Of a DNA stretch of 64,000 nucleotides, positions 33,286 to 44,119 are shown piece after piece. Within the stretch, counting starts at the first letter, position 1. The number at the start of each line of letters is the position of its first letter. The position numbers and the translations under genes were made by a program. The stretch lies in contig JAJEKV010000098.1 of assembly GCA_021234155.1 (NCBI GenBank), positions 2,754,592 through 2,818,591 of the forward strand. Reading direction: 5' to 3'. Below the pieces are notes generated by a model. The model made no database searches. It saw nothing but the letters and a program-made list of their open reading frames with translations, and was not told the origin of the DNA. Source of the DNA: Isoetes taiwanensis (Eukaryota; Streptophyta; Lycopodiopsida; Isoetales; Isoetaceae).

Positions 33286-34735
33286 CTCTTCGGTTGCACA
33301 AGATCCACGATTTCAACCACTCCATCTCTTATAATTTTCTCTCTCTCTTGTGGCAGTCAGGTTCAAGTTTTATTCCCTACCATTGATCTGAGGGATATTC
33401 TCGGTAATTGTGCCATATCAATGGCCATTAGAATTCTAAGAGAAAAAATGCATGCCAATGTCAATGGCGTAGAACGAACCTATGGTTGAAGCAAAAATAA
33501 CTAGTAGAAATGCTGGGGGAGAATGGAGTAGTTATATTGGCGAAGCTTACTTTGAGATGGTTGTCTAGTGGAGTTTGGTGAAGGTTTGGGTAAGGATGGA
33601 GTAGTTACATTGACAAAGCTTACTTGGAGATAGTTGTCTAGTGGAGTTTGTGTGTTAAGGCATGAACTGAAAGTTGCTTAGCGCTTGAATTAGTGCGAGC
33701 TAGACATGTGGGTGCCCGATAGGGGGATTGTGTGGATTTTCATGCTACGCGATAAGGTACGACGACGTTTAGAAAGTATTGTGAATTTGGATGCTATCTG
33801 ATAGGGCTATATAGTTGCATTATTGATCCCATCGATCCGAGACATCGGATCGACATTCTAGAATGGGGCGAGCATGCATGTCTTGCATGCATGCATGCAG
33901 CGCATGCTCTTTCGGGTTGGGAGTTCGCTATTTTAGGCGCGGTTCTGCATCAACGTCTCATCGGCGCTTCCTCTTCTCTCAGCAGTACCTTATTCTCTTT
34001 GAACCCACCCTCCCCCCCTTCTTTGTTTATTGTATTTGTCGCCTGGCACGCGTGACCAGCCCCTCTATTTGAAGAGGTTTTTGTTTTTTGTCGCGTGGCA
34101 CGCGTGATCAGCCCCTCCACTCTGGGAGGTTTGTTTTGTCTCGTTTTGTTGTGTTGGTGATGTGCAGGTACAGGTTGGCGAGCGGCATCTATTTCGACTT
34201 CTCCATGCGTGGGTTTTCGGGAGCGATTTCTATGCTTTACGTTTGTCCAAGCCCCTTGCCGAAGGCTTATCACTAGGGTTTTTCCTCGAAAACCCGAAAG
34301 GGCGGGGTTTTTTAATCCCGGTGATAAGCTTTCGGCAGGTACACCAGCCACACATCTATTAGTGTTGTATTTTTTGGGGTCCAAATGATATAATTGGATT
34401 TTCCCTTTATTTTTCATGGGTAGTTCGCATGTGTGCGGCTACCCACTATCCACCATTGTAGAAAATCTGCTGAGATGAATGAGAAGCCTATCTCGAGCGG
34501 TTTGTTGGTTTCATGCGAGCCCCATTCTAGAATCAATGTTGCTAAAGTTTTTCACGTTTGTCGAGTACACTGATGGCATTTTTTTATCGTACAAATATGT
34601 ATTAATATGTAAATTTACAATGGATATCCCGAAATGGGATTTCGATAGAAAGAATTATGACAAAGTGGGGATTACTATAGGACTAGTCGTCTTCAACTAG
34701 ACTTAGATACTATATGAAGTTAGTAGCCAATGTTA
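33286..34735. other. intergenic, with small duplications
   Basis: A tandem duplication of about 75 bp lies at 33520-33650 (GGAGTAGTTA(T/C)ATTG ... GTTGTCTAGTGGAGTTTG twice). Another of about 60 bp lies at 34037-34140 (TGGCACGCGTGA(C/T)CAGCCCCTC twice). A GCATGC tandem is at 33885-33905. No gene is supported. Confidence 0.5.
34257..34337. repeat. 81-bp near-perfect hairpin
   Basis: TGCCGAAGGCTTATCAC at 34257-34273 pairs with GTGATAAGCTTTCGGCA at 34321-34337 (16 of 17). A nested GGGTTTT/AAAACCC pair adds to the stem. It may be a tiny foldback remnant or a small-RNA-type hairpin. Confidence 0.6.
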
Positions 34736-34736
34736 A

Positions 34737-36423
34737 GTAGTAAGAGCTGGAGAGAGTACCCCACTGAGAATGGAGTTCCGCTATTGAACATTATGATAGG
34801 TGTCAGACAAGTCATATACCCTTACTGCACGTTGTTTGAATCCGTCTTCCAATGACATTTGGAAAATGAATGCCCTCTGTCCCCAACACTATTCGGTACA
34901 TACATAGATGCATTACAAGGGTTCATCACAGAACGCCAAGGGGATACAGACGCCCCCACACTGGGGGACACCAAGGTACCTATCATGCTATATGCAGATG
35001 ATTTAAGTATGATGGCTACAAAGAACAAGGATATGCGCAGGTTACTAGGGCTATTAGAGGCATTTTGTAAAAGGACAGGGCTAACAGTAAATCTCGCAAA
35101 AACCAAAATAGTTACATTCGGCACCAAGAATAAGCACATACCCTTCAAATATATGGGGACAGAACTGGAAGAATGGACGGAGTACAAGTATCTAGGATAT
35201 GATGCACACGGCACAGGCAATTGGTCCAGGGGGGCAGATGCCAGATTTCAAGCAGCCATTGGAACCTATTTTAGTATGAAAAATTTCCGTAATAGGAGCA
35301 GAATAGTTAACTGGGAGATCAAGTGTTACCTGTTTAATACAGTAGTTGCGCCAACACAGCTATATGGATCAGAGGCATGGGGACCCGGCCTATCAGACAA
35401 AAAATGGGATAAGCAAGAAGGGATCTTTAGGCAATGGCATAGACAAGAATTCAGAGTACGGGCAAACACACCTCTGACAACCATGGTATATGAGATAGGC
35501 CAGAAACCAATGGAGGTGAGGGCATGGGAGAGGACCGTCAGATACTTGATGAAAGATAACAAGGGTGGTCATACTGGGAAGCTGTCAACAATCGCAATCA
35601 GCGAATCAGCCAAGTCACATATCATCACAGGCCGCGGGTGGTTCAGGGAGATGGCAGTATGGACTAGAGAGATGGGGCTAAACCTGAGTGATGTAGTAAA
35701 TGAAGGAAAAAATGGAATGAAGACTGGGCCAAAATAGCAACGAAAGCATGGCTACAAAAACATAGCGGTCCCAAAACACTATGGCTAACAGCAATCTTCA
35801 ACCCGGAGCAACAGATAGGACAATCGGTATATAGGGACAATCTAATAGGGAAGACGAGAAGGGACACTTTGGCAAGATTTAGAATGGGGAGCCATGATCT
35901 AAGAATTGAAAAGGACAGGTGGAGGAAAGTGGAAAGAGAAAACTGGATCTGTAGAATTTGTAACACAGGGAAAGTGGAAGACGAGAATCACATGCTCAAC
36001 GAGTGTACAGTGTATGGAGACATCAAAAGCAAGTACGAAATATAAGATGGGGACAGCCGGCACACATCTTAATGACAAGAGGGGATACAATAAAAGATAT
36101 GGCAGATGCAATCAGGGAAATGACAACTAAACACTGGGAGTTACACAAAGAAAGAAGGCTTATAATATGAACCATCAGAAAGGTGGGACATCAAGGCCCG
36201 AAAAGAGCTCAGCTAAAAGCTGATGATAGTGACGCACCACCGTGCAGCCATGATGCCGATTATAAGCGGGGTGCTAGTATCAATAGAAAATAAGAAAAGC
36301 CCTCCGAAAGGGCTACAATATATCAGCGTGTTGCACTAGTAGCACCCTTTGGGAGCTCGCCCATGCTACATCAGTACGGGGGCCTCAGGGCACTGGGGAC
36401 AATAATTCTATTCTATTCTATAT
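34737..36423 (+). mobile_element. 5'-truncated non-LTR retrotransposon
   Basis: The 34859-35737 frame carries the reverse transcriptase C-terminal half: ECPLSPTLFGTYIDAL (motif B), LYADDLSMMA (motif C, catalytic Asp pair intact), then a thumb region. A further frame to about 36043 has RRDTLARFRMGSHDLRIEKD and a C-R-I-C ... ENH ... C zinc knuckle typical of LINE C-termini. Upstream, GVRQ (34799-34810) is separated from CPLSP by about 60 bp that do not belong to the domain and include an in-frame stop. The 3' end has ATTCTATTCTATTCTA repeats (about 36402-36419), a simple-repeat tail. Truncated and disrupted, so inactive. Confidence 0.8.
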
Positions 36424-36664
36424 AGCCGCATATGCTTAGAAGCACGATACTTGTCTGTTTAATGTATGCTGAAAGTGGGATCTCTAAAAGAAATTAGAGC
36501 CCATTAAATCTCCCTTCCCTTTCCTCCAAATTCATTCCACTCCAAAATGACGGCATTACTTGCATTATGATCCGAGCAAAAAACCACAGAAGTATACTCT
36601 CCAAAGAGCATATGAGATCCTAAAAAGAGTCGAGGGCGATCCTTGTGTGAGAGAATAGCTGAGG
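36424..36664. other. flank between two LINEs
   Basis: No gene. Its last ten bases, ATAGCTGAGG (36655-36664), are the likely target duplication of the next LINE. Confidence 0.45.
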
Positions 36665-36668
36665 GATT

Positions 36669-38015
36669 TTGATTGCTCTATACCAACAATTAGTGGCTTG
36701 CAGGTCTGTTGTACCATCAGATGCCCAACAGGAGAAGCAAATTTTGGCCAGCATTAGACAGATGGAAGCTGAGCAAGTTCATCATGCTCGAGTTAAAGCG
36801 GGCCTACAATGGTTCAAAGAGGGGGATCGTTGCACAAGCTTCTTTTTTAGGGCTGCAAAAATTCGGAGACAAGCTTCTGCGATGGTGTCTCTCCAAGTTC
36901 AAGATGGGCCTCTCATTTCTGATCTTGAGCAACTTAAGTTCTTTCTGCATGGCCACTTTTCTTCCTTTTTTGCTTCTCGTCACCTTCCCTTCCAATCAGA
37001 TTTTCAGGAGGCATTACTGGCAAAGATACATCCTATTATATCTGAGGAACAAAGAGCTACTCTAGAAGCAGAGATTACGATGAATGATTTAGTAGATGCT
37101 ACCTTCCTTTTGAAGAAAGGAAAGTGTCCTGGAATTGATGGTATTCCTATGGAGTTCTTTCAGGAGTTATGGAATTGGGTTGGCGATGATGCATACGATG
37201 CGTTTCAGGATTTCAAGAGGCAAAGGCGTCTAGACAAAATTCTTAACTCGGGCTACATTTCTCTTATTCCCAAGTGCACAGAATCTTCATCAATTTTGGA
37301 CGGGCGCCCTATCACCTTGCTATCTTCTGTGTACAAGATTTTTGCCAAAGCTTATGCGCAAAAGCTTCGGGATATTCTTGCTAATTCCATATCCTCTACA
37401 CAGTCAGGAGTTTTGCCACGACGATGCATATTAAACAATGTAGCTACTGCCTATGAAGGTATTTACTAGGCTCGACTTCAGGGCCATGAAATTGTATATT
37501 TGAAGCTGGACTTTGCAAAAGCGTATGACAGTGTCGACTGGGCCTTCTTAGAGAAATGTCTCTTACGCTTTGGTTTTGGTGCACAATTCATAGCTGAGGT
37601 CATGAGGCTTCATTATTCTGCTTGCTCTTCTATTCTCTTCCAATGGGAACCCTCAGCATTCTTTCAGGTGGGTCGTGCCATCCGTCAGGGCTGCCCATTA
37701 GCTCCATTGTTATTTACAGTTGTGGCAGAGGTCCTTGCCCAGGTCTTCTTTCTTGCCCCACAGGATGGAATCTTGCATGGCCTTCCTATGAACAATGGGT
37801 CGCAGAAGATCTGTAATCAATATGCGGATCACACTTTTCTTTTTCTAAGGGCAGATGAACAAAATTTGCAGAATGTCGTTTTCTTGTTGGATTCTTTTTC
37901 CCTAACATCTGGTATTTTTGTGGGTTGGCAGAAATGCACAACACTATGGGCATTGGACTCTCCAGTTCCACCATGTGTAAACTGCCTATCCATGGAAGAT
38001 CCTTCCCCATGGTAA
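36669..38015 (+). pseudogene. LINE reverse transcriptase, catalytic Asp lost
   Basis: Frame open to a TAG at 37467, then in the same frame to 38015. Motifs in order: KKGKCPGIDGIPMEFF, GYISLIPKCTESSS, RPITLLSSVYKIFAKAYAQK, KLDFAKAYDSVDWAFLEKCL (motif A), RQGCPLAPLLF (motif B), then NQYADHTFLFL in place of the usual YADD (motif C). Loss of the second Asp removes a metal ligand, so this RT is dead even apart from the stops. Confidence 0.85.
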
Positions 38016-39101
38016 AGCAACCAAAATTCTTGGTATCCCTGTAGGTATTCATATCTCATCAGGAGATGCATGGGAGGCAGTGATTAAGGGCTTGGAAAAA
38101 CACCTTTTTTGGTAGTCCACAACGAAGCTTTCCATGGCGGGATGAATCATTATGGCTAAGTCAGTTTTAAGTAACATCCATGTGTATATGGCTTCGTTCG
38201 TGTTGGCTCCACAGTCAAAAGTACAACTTATCGTAAGGATTGTCAGGAACTTCATTTGGGGGGGAACAGGGGAGGGTGCTGCTGTCAAAGTCAGTTGGGA
38301 AAAGTGCATATTGCCAAAGCATTTTGGTGGCCTTGGGATGATCAATTTTCTTTTACAGACCAAGGTGATGATTTCTAAGTTTATTTGGAGAATTTTGAAT
38401 GATGTGGATGAGTCCCCGGGTTTCCATGCAAATGTGCATTTCTTTTGGGTCTCCATCTCTTAGGCCACTTTTCCTCTGGGCTCTGTTTTATCCACTGACC
38501 GCATACCCTAATGCATCCCCATTTCTTAGAGGATTGCTAGTTGCGTGGGAGACTGTACAATCTCTGTCTCATTTTCACCATCTTGCGCACACTAGCACTA
38601 CTGCAAGTTGTTGGTGGATTCCATTGGACGGTGGTCCTCTGGTATCTTCAGTCCACCCATCGACGCAGCGTCGATGGAGATCAGCAGGTGTGTATACAAT
38701 ATCTGATTGGTATAATAATCAAAGGCAATTGCTGACATGGGAAGAGTTTGGAGCTAAGTTCCTCCTTTTAAAGTGGGATCGGGCTATTTGGCAGAAGGTG
38801 TCTTCAATTCCTCCAGTAGCGCAAGTGGATGACCCCCAGCCTTAGGTAGTTCATGAGCGTGTCAAAGCAGATAAGTTTGTGAATTCCATGTACAAGGTCT
38901 TGCTTGCTGCAGACGTCTTGCCTCCTTCGTCCAAGTGGCCTTTGGTCATTCCTAGGAATCGACAGAAAGCAGTATGGAAATGGGTATGTGATAAACTACT
39001 CCATCCCAAAGTATCTGTTTTATGGTGGAAAATCATTCATCGTTGTCTGCACGTTAATATTTTGATGCACAGATTTCGTCCAGAGGTATCTGCACTTTGT
39101 C
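38016..39101 (+). pseudogene. LINE C-terminal region before the copia insertion
   Basis: Mixed frames: 38152-38463 (AKSVLSNIHVYMASFVLAPQ, FGGLGMINFLLQTKVMISKF), 38399-38845, and 38846-39101 ending FRPEVSALCPLC. The last piece contains the first cysteine pair of the LINE reverse-transcriptase zinc knuckle; the rest lies at 44514 onward. Confidence 0.75.
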
Positions 39102-39106
39102 CCTTA
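39102..39106. repeat. copia target-site duplication CCTTA, left
   Basis: CCTTA precedes TGTTGG of the left LTR and recurs at 44509-44513 after the right LTR. Joining the flanks restores the LINE frame. Confidence 0.85.
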
Positions 39107-39458
39107 TGTTGGTCTAAAGGAATCTGAAACCCACCGGTCTGCCACAGATGAATTGATAGCCCACTGAACTATTCTGAGTTGCCTCCGACAGCCCAAGCAC
39201 GATTCTGATCAAACTTCTGTTCTGTGCTCACTGCGGCCTTCCCGATCTGACTTGCAGATCTACCGGATTCCTCCTGGGTCTATGCCGCTTCCACCCTCTG
39301 TCCCTATTCAGTCTGTTCGCTCACCTTTTTTTTTTATCGGCCCACGTTTTCGTGTCTGCTGCTTTTCCCTGATCGGAAGTTGCACCGCTTCATAAGGTTG
39401 TGCCACGTGCACACGTTTTTTTTTCCCTTGTTTTGAGCATAAAGGCTAATATTCAACA
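39107..39458 (-). repeat. copia 3' LTR (left in window)
   Basis: 352 bp. Lacks 37 bp present in the other LTR. The missing piece is bounded by short GCAGAT repeats, consistent with a slippage deletion. Confidence 0.9.
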
Positions 39459-39470
39459 AACTCCCCCTTT
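39459..39470 (-). promoter_or_regulatory. copia polypurine tract
   Basis: On the minus strand AAAGGGGGAGTT lies directly upstream of the 3' LTR; it primes plus-strand DNA synthesis. Confidence 0.8.
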
Positions 39471-40045
39471 AGCCTTTATGGTCTACAACTCCCACTAAGT
39501 TCTTTGCAGTCACTAGTTTGGGCTCAGATAGAGCCTTTGTTAACATATCCGCCTGCTGGAGGTGGGTGGAAATATATGTGACATTTATCTCCCCCTTTTC
39601 CACTTTATCTCGTATGAAATGATGATGAATGTCGATGTGCTTGGTTCTAGAGTGTTGAATTGGATTCTTCGTCATTGCCACCCCGCTCTTATTATCACAG
39701 TACAGCACGGTAGCTTCACTTGGTGAATTTCCCAATTCTTCAAGCATTCTCACGCTGACCAAATTATTTCGATGCCGCCATGGACACCGCTACATATTCG
39801 CGCTCAAGACTAGATTTGGTGACGATTCTTGCTTTTTTACTTGCCCATGATATTGCTTTGATCCCCAAGTTTGCACAAATAACCGGATGTGGATTTCTGT
39901 CATCGATGTCTCCTCGCCCCAATCTGCGTGCATAACCAACCAATCTGTTTCTCTGTACCCTTTGAAAAGCAAATCCCCTGTTTACCTTGTCCTTTTTAAG
40001 TATCTAAGCACTCTTTTTCATTTTGCTACCCAATGTCAGTATTCG
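39469..40045 (-). pseudogene. copia RNase H
   Basis: Pieces in different frames: about 40040-39790 (LFKGYRETDWLVMHADWGEE, then ISWASKK) and 39762-39469 (TVLYCDNKSGVAMTKNPIQH, HSRTKHIDIHHHFIRDKV, ADMLTKAL). The D-N-x-(S)-A-x2-L/M-type motif and TKHI-D-HHF(I/V)R are standard for copia RNase H. Frameshifts separate the two halves. Confidence 0.85.
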
Positions 40046-40047
40046 GG

Positions 40048-40689
40048 TTATTGCAAAACCTCTTTCGACAAGTTAACTACATAAGTGATGTCCGGTCGAG
40101 TGCAGTTAGCAATGTATAATAAGCAACCAACCAATGATCTGTACGGTCTGGCCTTCATTTCTTTAGTCTCCTTTGGGTTCTTAGGACACATATCTCCGCA
40201 AATTTTTACTCCTGAAGCCATAGGAGTTTTTGATGGATTGCATTCAAGCATTCTAAATTTCGCTAATACTCCCTTAATATTTTGTTCCTGCGTAAGATAG
40301 AGCAATCCCCGTTCTTTATCTCTTCGAACTTCCATTCCTAGCAATTTCTCCAAATCTCCCAAGTCTGTCATCTGGAATCGACTATTCAGTAATGCTTTGC
40401 AATCTATCAACAAACTTCTGTCATTGCTTACAATGACGCAATCATCCACATAGAGTGCCATAATTAGACATTTGTCCCCATTTCTTTTCATGTATAGATT
40501 ACCCTCCGTTCTTAACTTTGCAAACCCTGCAGAAATCAGAAACTTGTTTATGCACAAATACCACTGCCTGGCTGCTTGCCTGAGTCCGTAGACTGCCTTT
40601 TTTAACTTGCATACCATGTTCTGACCCTGTTCATAGCCCTGTGGCTGCTCCATGTATATTTCTTCGTCTAAATCCCCATTCAAGAATGT
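40048..40689 (-). pseudogene. copia reverse transcriptase, main part
   Basis: FLNGDLDEEIYMEQPQGY, then CKLKKAVYGLRQAARQWY, LIMALYVDDCVIVSND (YVDD catalytic motif intact) and RPDITYVVNLS. The domain starts at the edge of an insertion: the preceding residues DVKTAF lie beyond 41677. Confidence 0.9.
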
Positions 40690-41677
40690 CACGGTTCTAT
40701 TGCGAAGTATTCGCAATAGAACCGCCATTCTTTGGCAAGGGACGTTGCTATTCCAGGACTGCCTTCTTCTATATATACTCTTCCTTTTCAGTTTTTCCTT
40801 TATCGGCGTTCTCTTGAGCTAGTTCTATACTTTATTCTGTTCCTTCTAGCTTCCCTTATCCCTCCCACCATGACATGGTTCATTCTATGGTGTGGTCTAG
40901 TGGTCTCCAATTTTTATACATTTCTCTAAGTTTATTCTCGGCATGGTGTTGTAGCCTTCTGGGCAATATCTATTTTAGTTTTCTCCTGCTTCTCTATTCC
41001 ACCAGTTTCCCTTGTCCTTTCTTCCTTGATGAATTGTTTGCACTTGATCGTGTCTGTTTTCCCGTTTGTTTCTATATTCTTGATGTGCATTCTTCATTTT
41101 TTTCTCGGCGTGGCATGGTAGCCTCCGAGGCATATTTATCATTCTTTCTCGGCGTGGCAATGTAGCCTCCGAGGCAGCACTAATCGAATGTTTTTTCCCG
41201 TGATGGTCATTCCGCGGATGGTTCTCGATTGGTCGGCTGTTGTTTCCTTCTCGGCGTGGCCCTGGAGCCTCCGAGTTTTACGCTAATTTTTATATTGCGC
41301 ATTAGTGCACGTTCTTTCTTGTAGCATCTAACTCCCTGACGGGTTATTTTCTTTCAGCCTCAATTTTGCAGGTTATTTTTTAAAGATCTTGTGGCTGCCA
41401 GAGTACGCGGGGTCATACTTGCTTGGCGCAATGTTTTCGAGTTGTCTCTCACCTTTGCATAGACCAGACAACGGACTCTTTAGTTTCTTCGTGCTCTCGA
41501 TGATTGTCTAGTTTCGGAGCATTTAATTTTCAAGTTTTCAAAGTTTTCTACCCTTAGTAAGGGGATCAATTTGTACTCTATGATTTTACAAAGCTCAATG
41601 AGAACACCACTTCACTTCACTTCGGCTGATATATCTTGTGTCTAGGACCTTGCCATAGAATGCAGTCTTGACATCCA
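40690..41677. mobile_element. roughly 1-kb insertion in copia RT, type unknown
   Basis: The RT reading is cut between DVKTAF and FLNGD, and GAATG (40685-40689 and 41678-41682) flanks the extra DNA as a 5-bp duplication. At the left edge lies a perfect 15-bp hairpin stem (CGGTTCTATTGCGAA and its complement, 3-nt loop). A 30-bp motif with TTCTCGGCGTGGC ... TAGCCTCCGAGGCA is repeated three or four times in the middle. The right part has a TTCACTTCACTTC run. No protein and no LTR are recognised. It could be a non-autonomous LTR or SINE-like element. Confidence 0.6.
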
Positions 41678-42437
41678 TATGGTTTATCTCCATGTCATTC
41701 TGCACTGCAACTGCAAGAAGTGTCCTCAGACTGGTTACTTTGACAATAGGCGAGAATGTATCCTTGTAATCCACACCTTCCTCTTAAGTATACCCTTTTG
41801 CAACCAGTCTTGCTTTATACCGCTCTACTGATCCATCTGCTTTTCTTTTAATTTTAAATAGCCACTTGCTTCCCACGACGTTCTTATCTTTTGGCCGCGA
41901 CACGAGTTCATAGGTGCCTGTCCTTTTAAATGAATCTAATTCACTTTGCATAGCCTCTCTCCATCGATCTGCATCCTTTCTTTCTAAGGCTTCTTCCACT
42001 GTTTCTGGCTCCACTGTACAAGACAATACCTTAGGCTTTCTTGGTCTGGTTGTCTTCCCACTTTCTGCCCTGCCATATAAACTCGTGTCAAATGAAACTC
42101 CGGCTTTTAGGCGTTCTGCATCACTACGCCGAGTCCTCCTACTTCCTTCTCCCACCAGACTGTTCGGCAAACCTGCATGCTTAAGCATGGATCTAGCTGC
42201 GTTCATGATGGTGCGATTTTTGCGTTCCGCTACTCCATTCTGCTGAGGTGTGTACCTGCATGTATATTGTCTTCGTATCCCTCGCACTTGACAATACCTA
42301 CAGAATTCAGACGACCTATACTCTCCACCAAGGTCAGACCTCAGACATTTAACTTTTAGTGATGTTTCCCTTTCAACTTCCGCAATATACAATCTAAATG
42401 CATCAAATACTTGGTCTTTGGTCCTTAAAAATAACAT
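41678..42437 (-). pseudogene. copia integrase C-terminal part and RT start
   Basis: From 42437: FLRTKDQVFDAFRLYIAEVE, RSDLGGEYRSSEF, then TPQQNGVAERKNRTI (catalytic Glu). GLPNSL is then joined directly to a basic, Arg-rich linker, so the usual stretch beginning WAEA is deleted. RT begins in TVEEALERKDADRWREAMQS and KWLFKIKRKADGSVERYKAR. A TAA (CAA would give the usual Gln) interrupts KGYT-EEGVDY at 41786. Confidence 0.88.
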
Positions 42438-43120
42438 TTAGTACGTCTACTGTAATCGTCAATAAAGGTAGCGAAGTAGGATTTTGCTCCTCTACTTTCA
42501 ACCTGCATAGGCCCGCAAACATCTGAATGCACTAGTTCAAGCAATTCATGCGCCCTTTTCCCTTTATTTCTAAATGTCACTCTGCTTTGTTTTCCCAACA
42601 TGCAAGCTTCACACATGTCATCAACATCGCAATCCTCATAATCAAGCTCATCTAACAGATTGTGCCTTTTGGCTATTCTAATGTTGTTGTAACAGACATG
42701 CCCTAATCTCAAGTGCCAAAGCTTTAAGCTATCGAGGGGAGATACCTTATTGATGGTATCATTCACATCCAATTCAAACAGATTTCCTCTTCTCTGAGCT
42801 TCAAACAATTTAATGCCTCCTCTAATAAATTTGCATCCATACTTATGAAAAAACAAGTCATATCCATTATCAACCAAATTGGCAACTGAAATTAAATTAA
42901 ACAACATTCCCGGCACAAATAAAGTATCTGGCAAACTCAAAACATTCTTGCCTTTAACTAGAATATGCAAACTCCCTTTTCCAAGCACCTTTTGCATTGC
43001 TCCATTGCCCATCTGTACAGCCTGGCAATCCACACTTGGCTCAATGCATTTCAACATGTCAGGCGAGCTCACTATGGAGACTTCAGCTCCAGAATCTACA
43101 GTCAGGGTATTAGTTTGTCC
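42425..43120 (-). pseudogene. copia protease and integrase N-terminal part
   Basis: TLTVDSGAEVSIVSS is the aspartic protease active site. LPDTLFVPGMLFNLISVANL follows, then the integrase zinc domain (LWHLRLGH ... CEACMLGKQ) and the start of the core (LELVHSDVCGPM, FIDDYSRRT). The frame is lost near 42425, where the next piece continues one base away. Confidence 0.9.
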
Positions 43121-44097
43121 AACTTTTTCTTTGCAACATTAATTTTCGAAATGTGATGTTCATTTTTGAAAAGCGATTTGCAAGTACTTACTTCTTCTTC
43201 TGTGAGAGCTCCCACTGTCGGTGCTTTTGCCTCAGATGTCTCTCCAACTGCTGCAACCACAGTGCGTGCCCTTCCACGACTAAACGAACCACGACCACGT
43301 CCTCGATACCATTTTTCTCGATTCGGACACTCCGCCTTGATGTGACCAAACTCTCCGCATCCGTAACATTGTATCTCTGCTCTCCCCCTTCCTCTGCCTC
43401 TTCCGCGTCCTCGACCTCTCTCTCTGCCAGATTCTCCTGCATACAAGGTAATTGGGTGCTCTTCTGTCTCCCCTGGCACTGGTTTTACCAAAACCTCCTG
43501 TTCAAGCTCAGTTCTAATTGCTTCTATTGCTTCATCCAGGGTGGATGTAGTCCTTCTCACTAGCATAGCTAAATCTTTAAATGAAACTTGAAATGCTCTG
43601 GTTAAGGCTAATACCTTCTGCTGCTCATTATAACGTGCTCCAGCTCCATCCAAATCGTGTAACAGCAATCTAAGATTTCGTATCAAGCTCTTGAGATCAT
43701 CACCTTTCTTGAATTGCAAGTTGCGCAATTTCATTTCCAAGATATCAATCTGGGTAGACGTCTTCTCCTCATATCTTTTTAGAAGATACTTCCATATCTC
43801 TCTGGCCTGTTTGTGCTGAATTTCAAGCACAATGTCACCACCCAGCTTCGCCATGATAATGGCTTTTGCAATCTCCTCCCTCTCGTCATCTGAAATTTTA
43901 GTTTCCTCAGATCCCGATGCTTCCGCCTTTACTTTAGACTTGGATGGAATCTCCCTCTCTTTGGCTGGATCCACCAGATCCCACAGCTTATCTATCTTCA
44001 GGGCCTGCATGATTTTGGCCTTCCAAAGCTGGAAGCCAATGTCTCCATCAAACACTTCAGTACTGTTGAGATAGGTCAATGCCAATCGGCTGGCCAT
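43102..44097 (-). CDS. copia gag, 331 codons
   Basis: Open from ATG at 44097, about 20 bp after the primer site, to a TGA beside the protease. It begins MASRLALTYLNSTEVFDGD, has the LWDLVDP and RNLQFKKGDD regions of plant copia gag, an Arg/Gly-rich stretch and one zinc knuckle, CYGCGEFGHIKAEC (C-x2-C-x4-H-x4-C), which binds the RNA. The protease lies in another frame, entered around 43135, either by mutation or by a programmed shift. This is the only uninterrupted gene of the element. Confidence 0.9.
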   Translation of the reverse strand: MASRLALTYLNSTEVFDGDIGFQLWKAKIMQALKIDKLWDLVDPAKEREIPSKSKVKAEASGSEETKISDDEREEIAKAIIMAKLGGDIVLEIQHKQAREIWKYLLKRYEEKTSTQIDILEMKLRNLQFKKGDDLKSLIRNLRLLLHDLDGAGARYNEQQKVLALTRAFQVSFKDLAMLVRRTTSTLDEAIEAIRTELEQEVLVKPVPGETEEHPITLYAGESGRERGRGRGRGRGRGRAEIQCYGCGEFGHIKAECPNREKWYRGRGRGSFSRGRARTVVAAVGETSEAKAPTVGALTEEEVSTCKSLFKNEHHISKINVAKKKLDKLIP

Positions 44098-44106
44098 ATC
44101 TTTCTA

Positions 44107-44118
44107 GCTCTGATACCA
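44107..44118 (-). promoter_or_regulatory. copia primer-binding site (tRNA-Met-i)
   Basis: TGGTATCAGAGC on the minus strand, one base inside the 5' LTR: the standard plant initiator-tRNA primer site. Confidence 0.9.
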
Positions 44119-44119
44119 C

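Noticed and set aside
40690-40722. rho-independent terminator
   Set aside because: The hairpin lacks a T run and the genome is eukaryotic; it marks the edge of an insertion.
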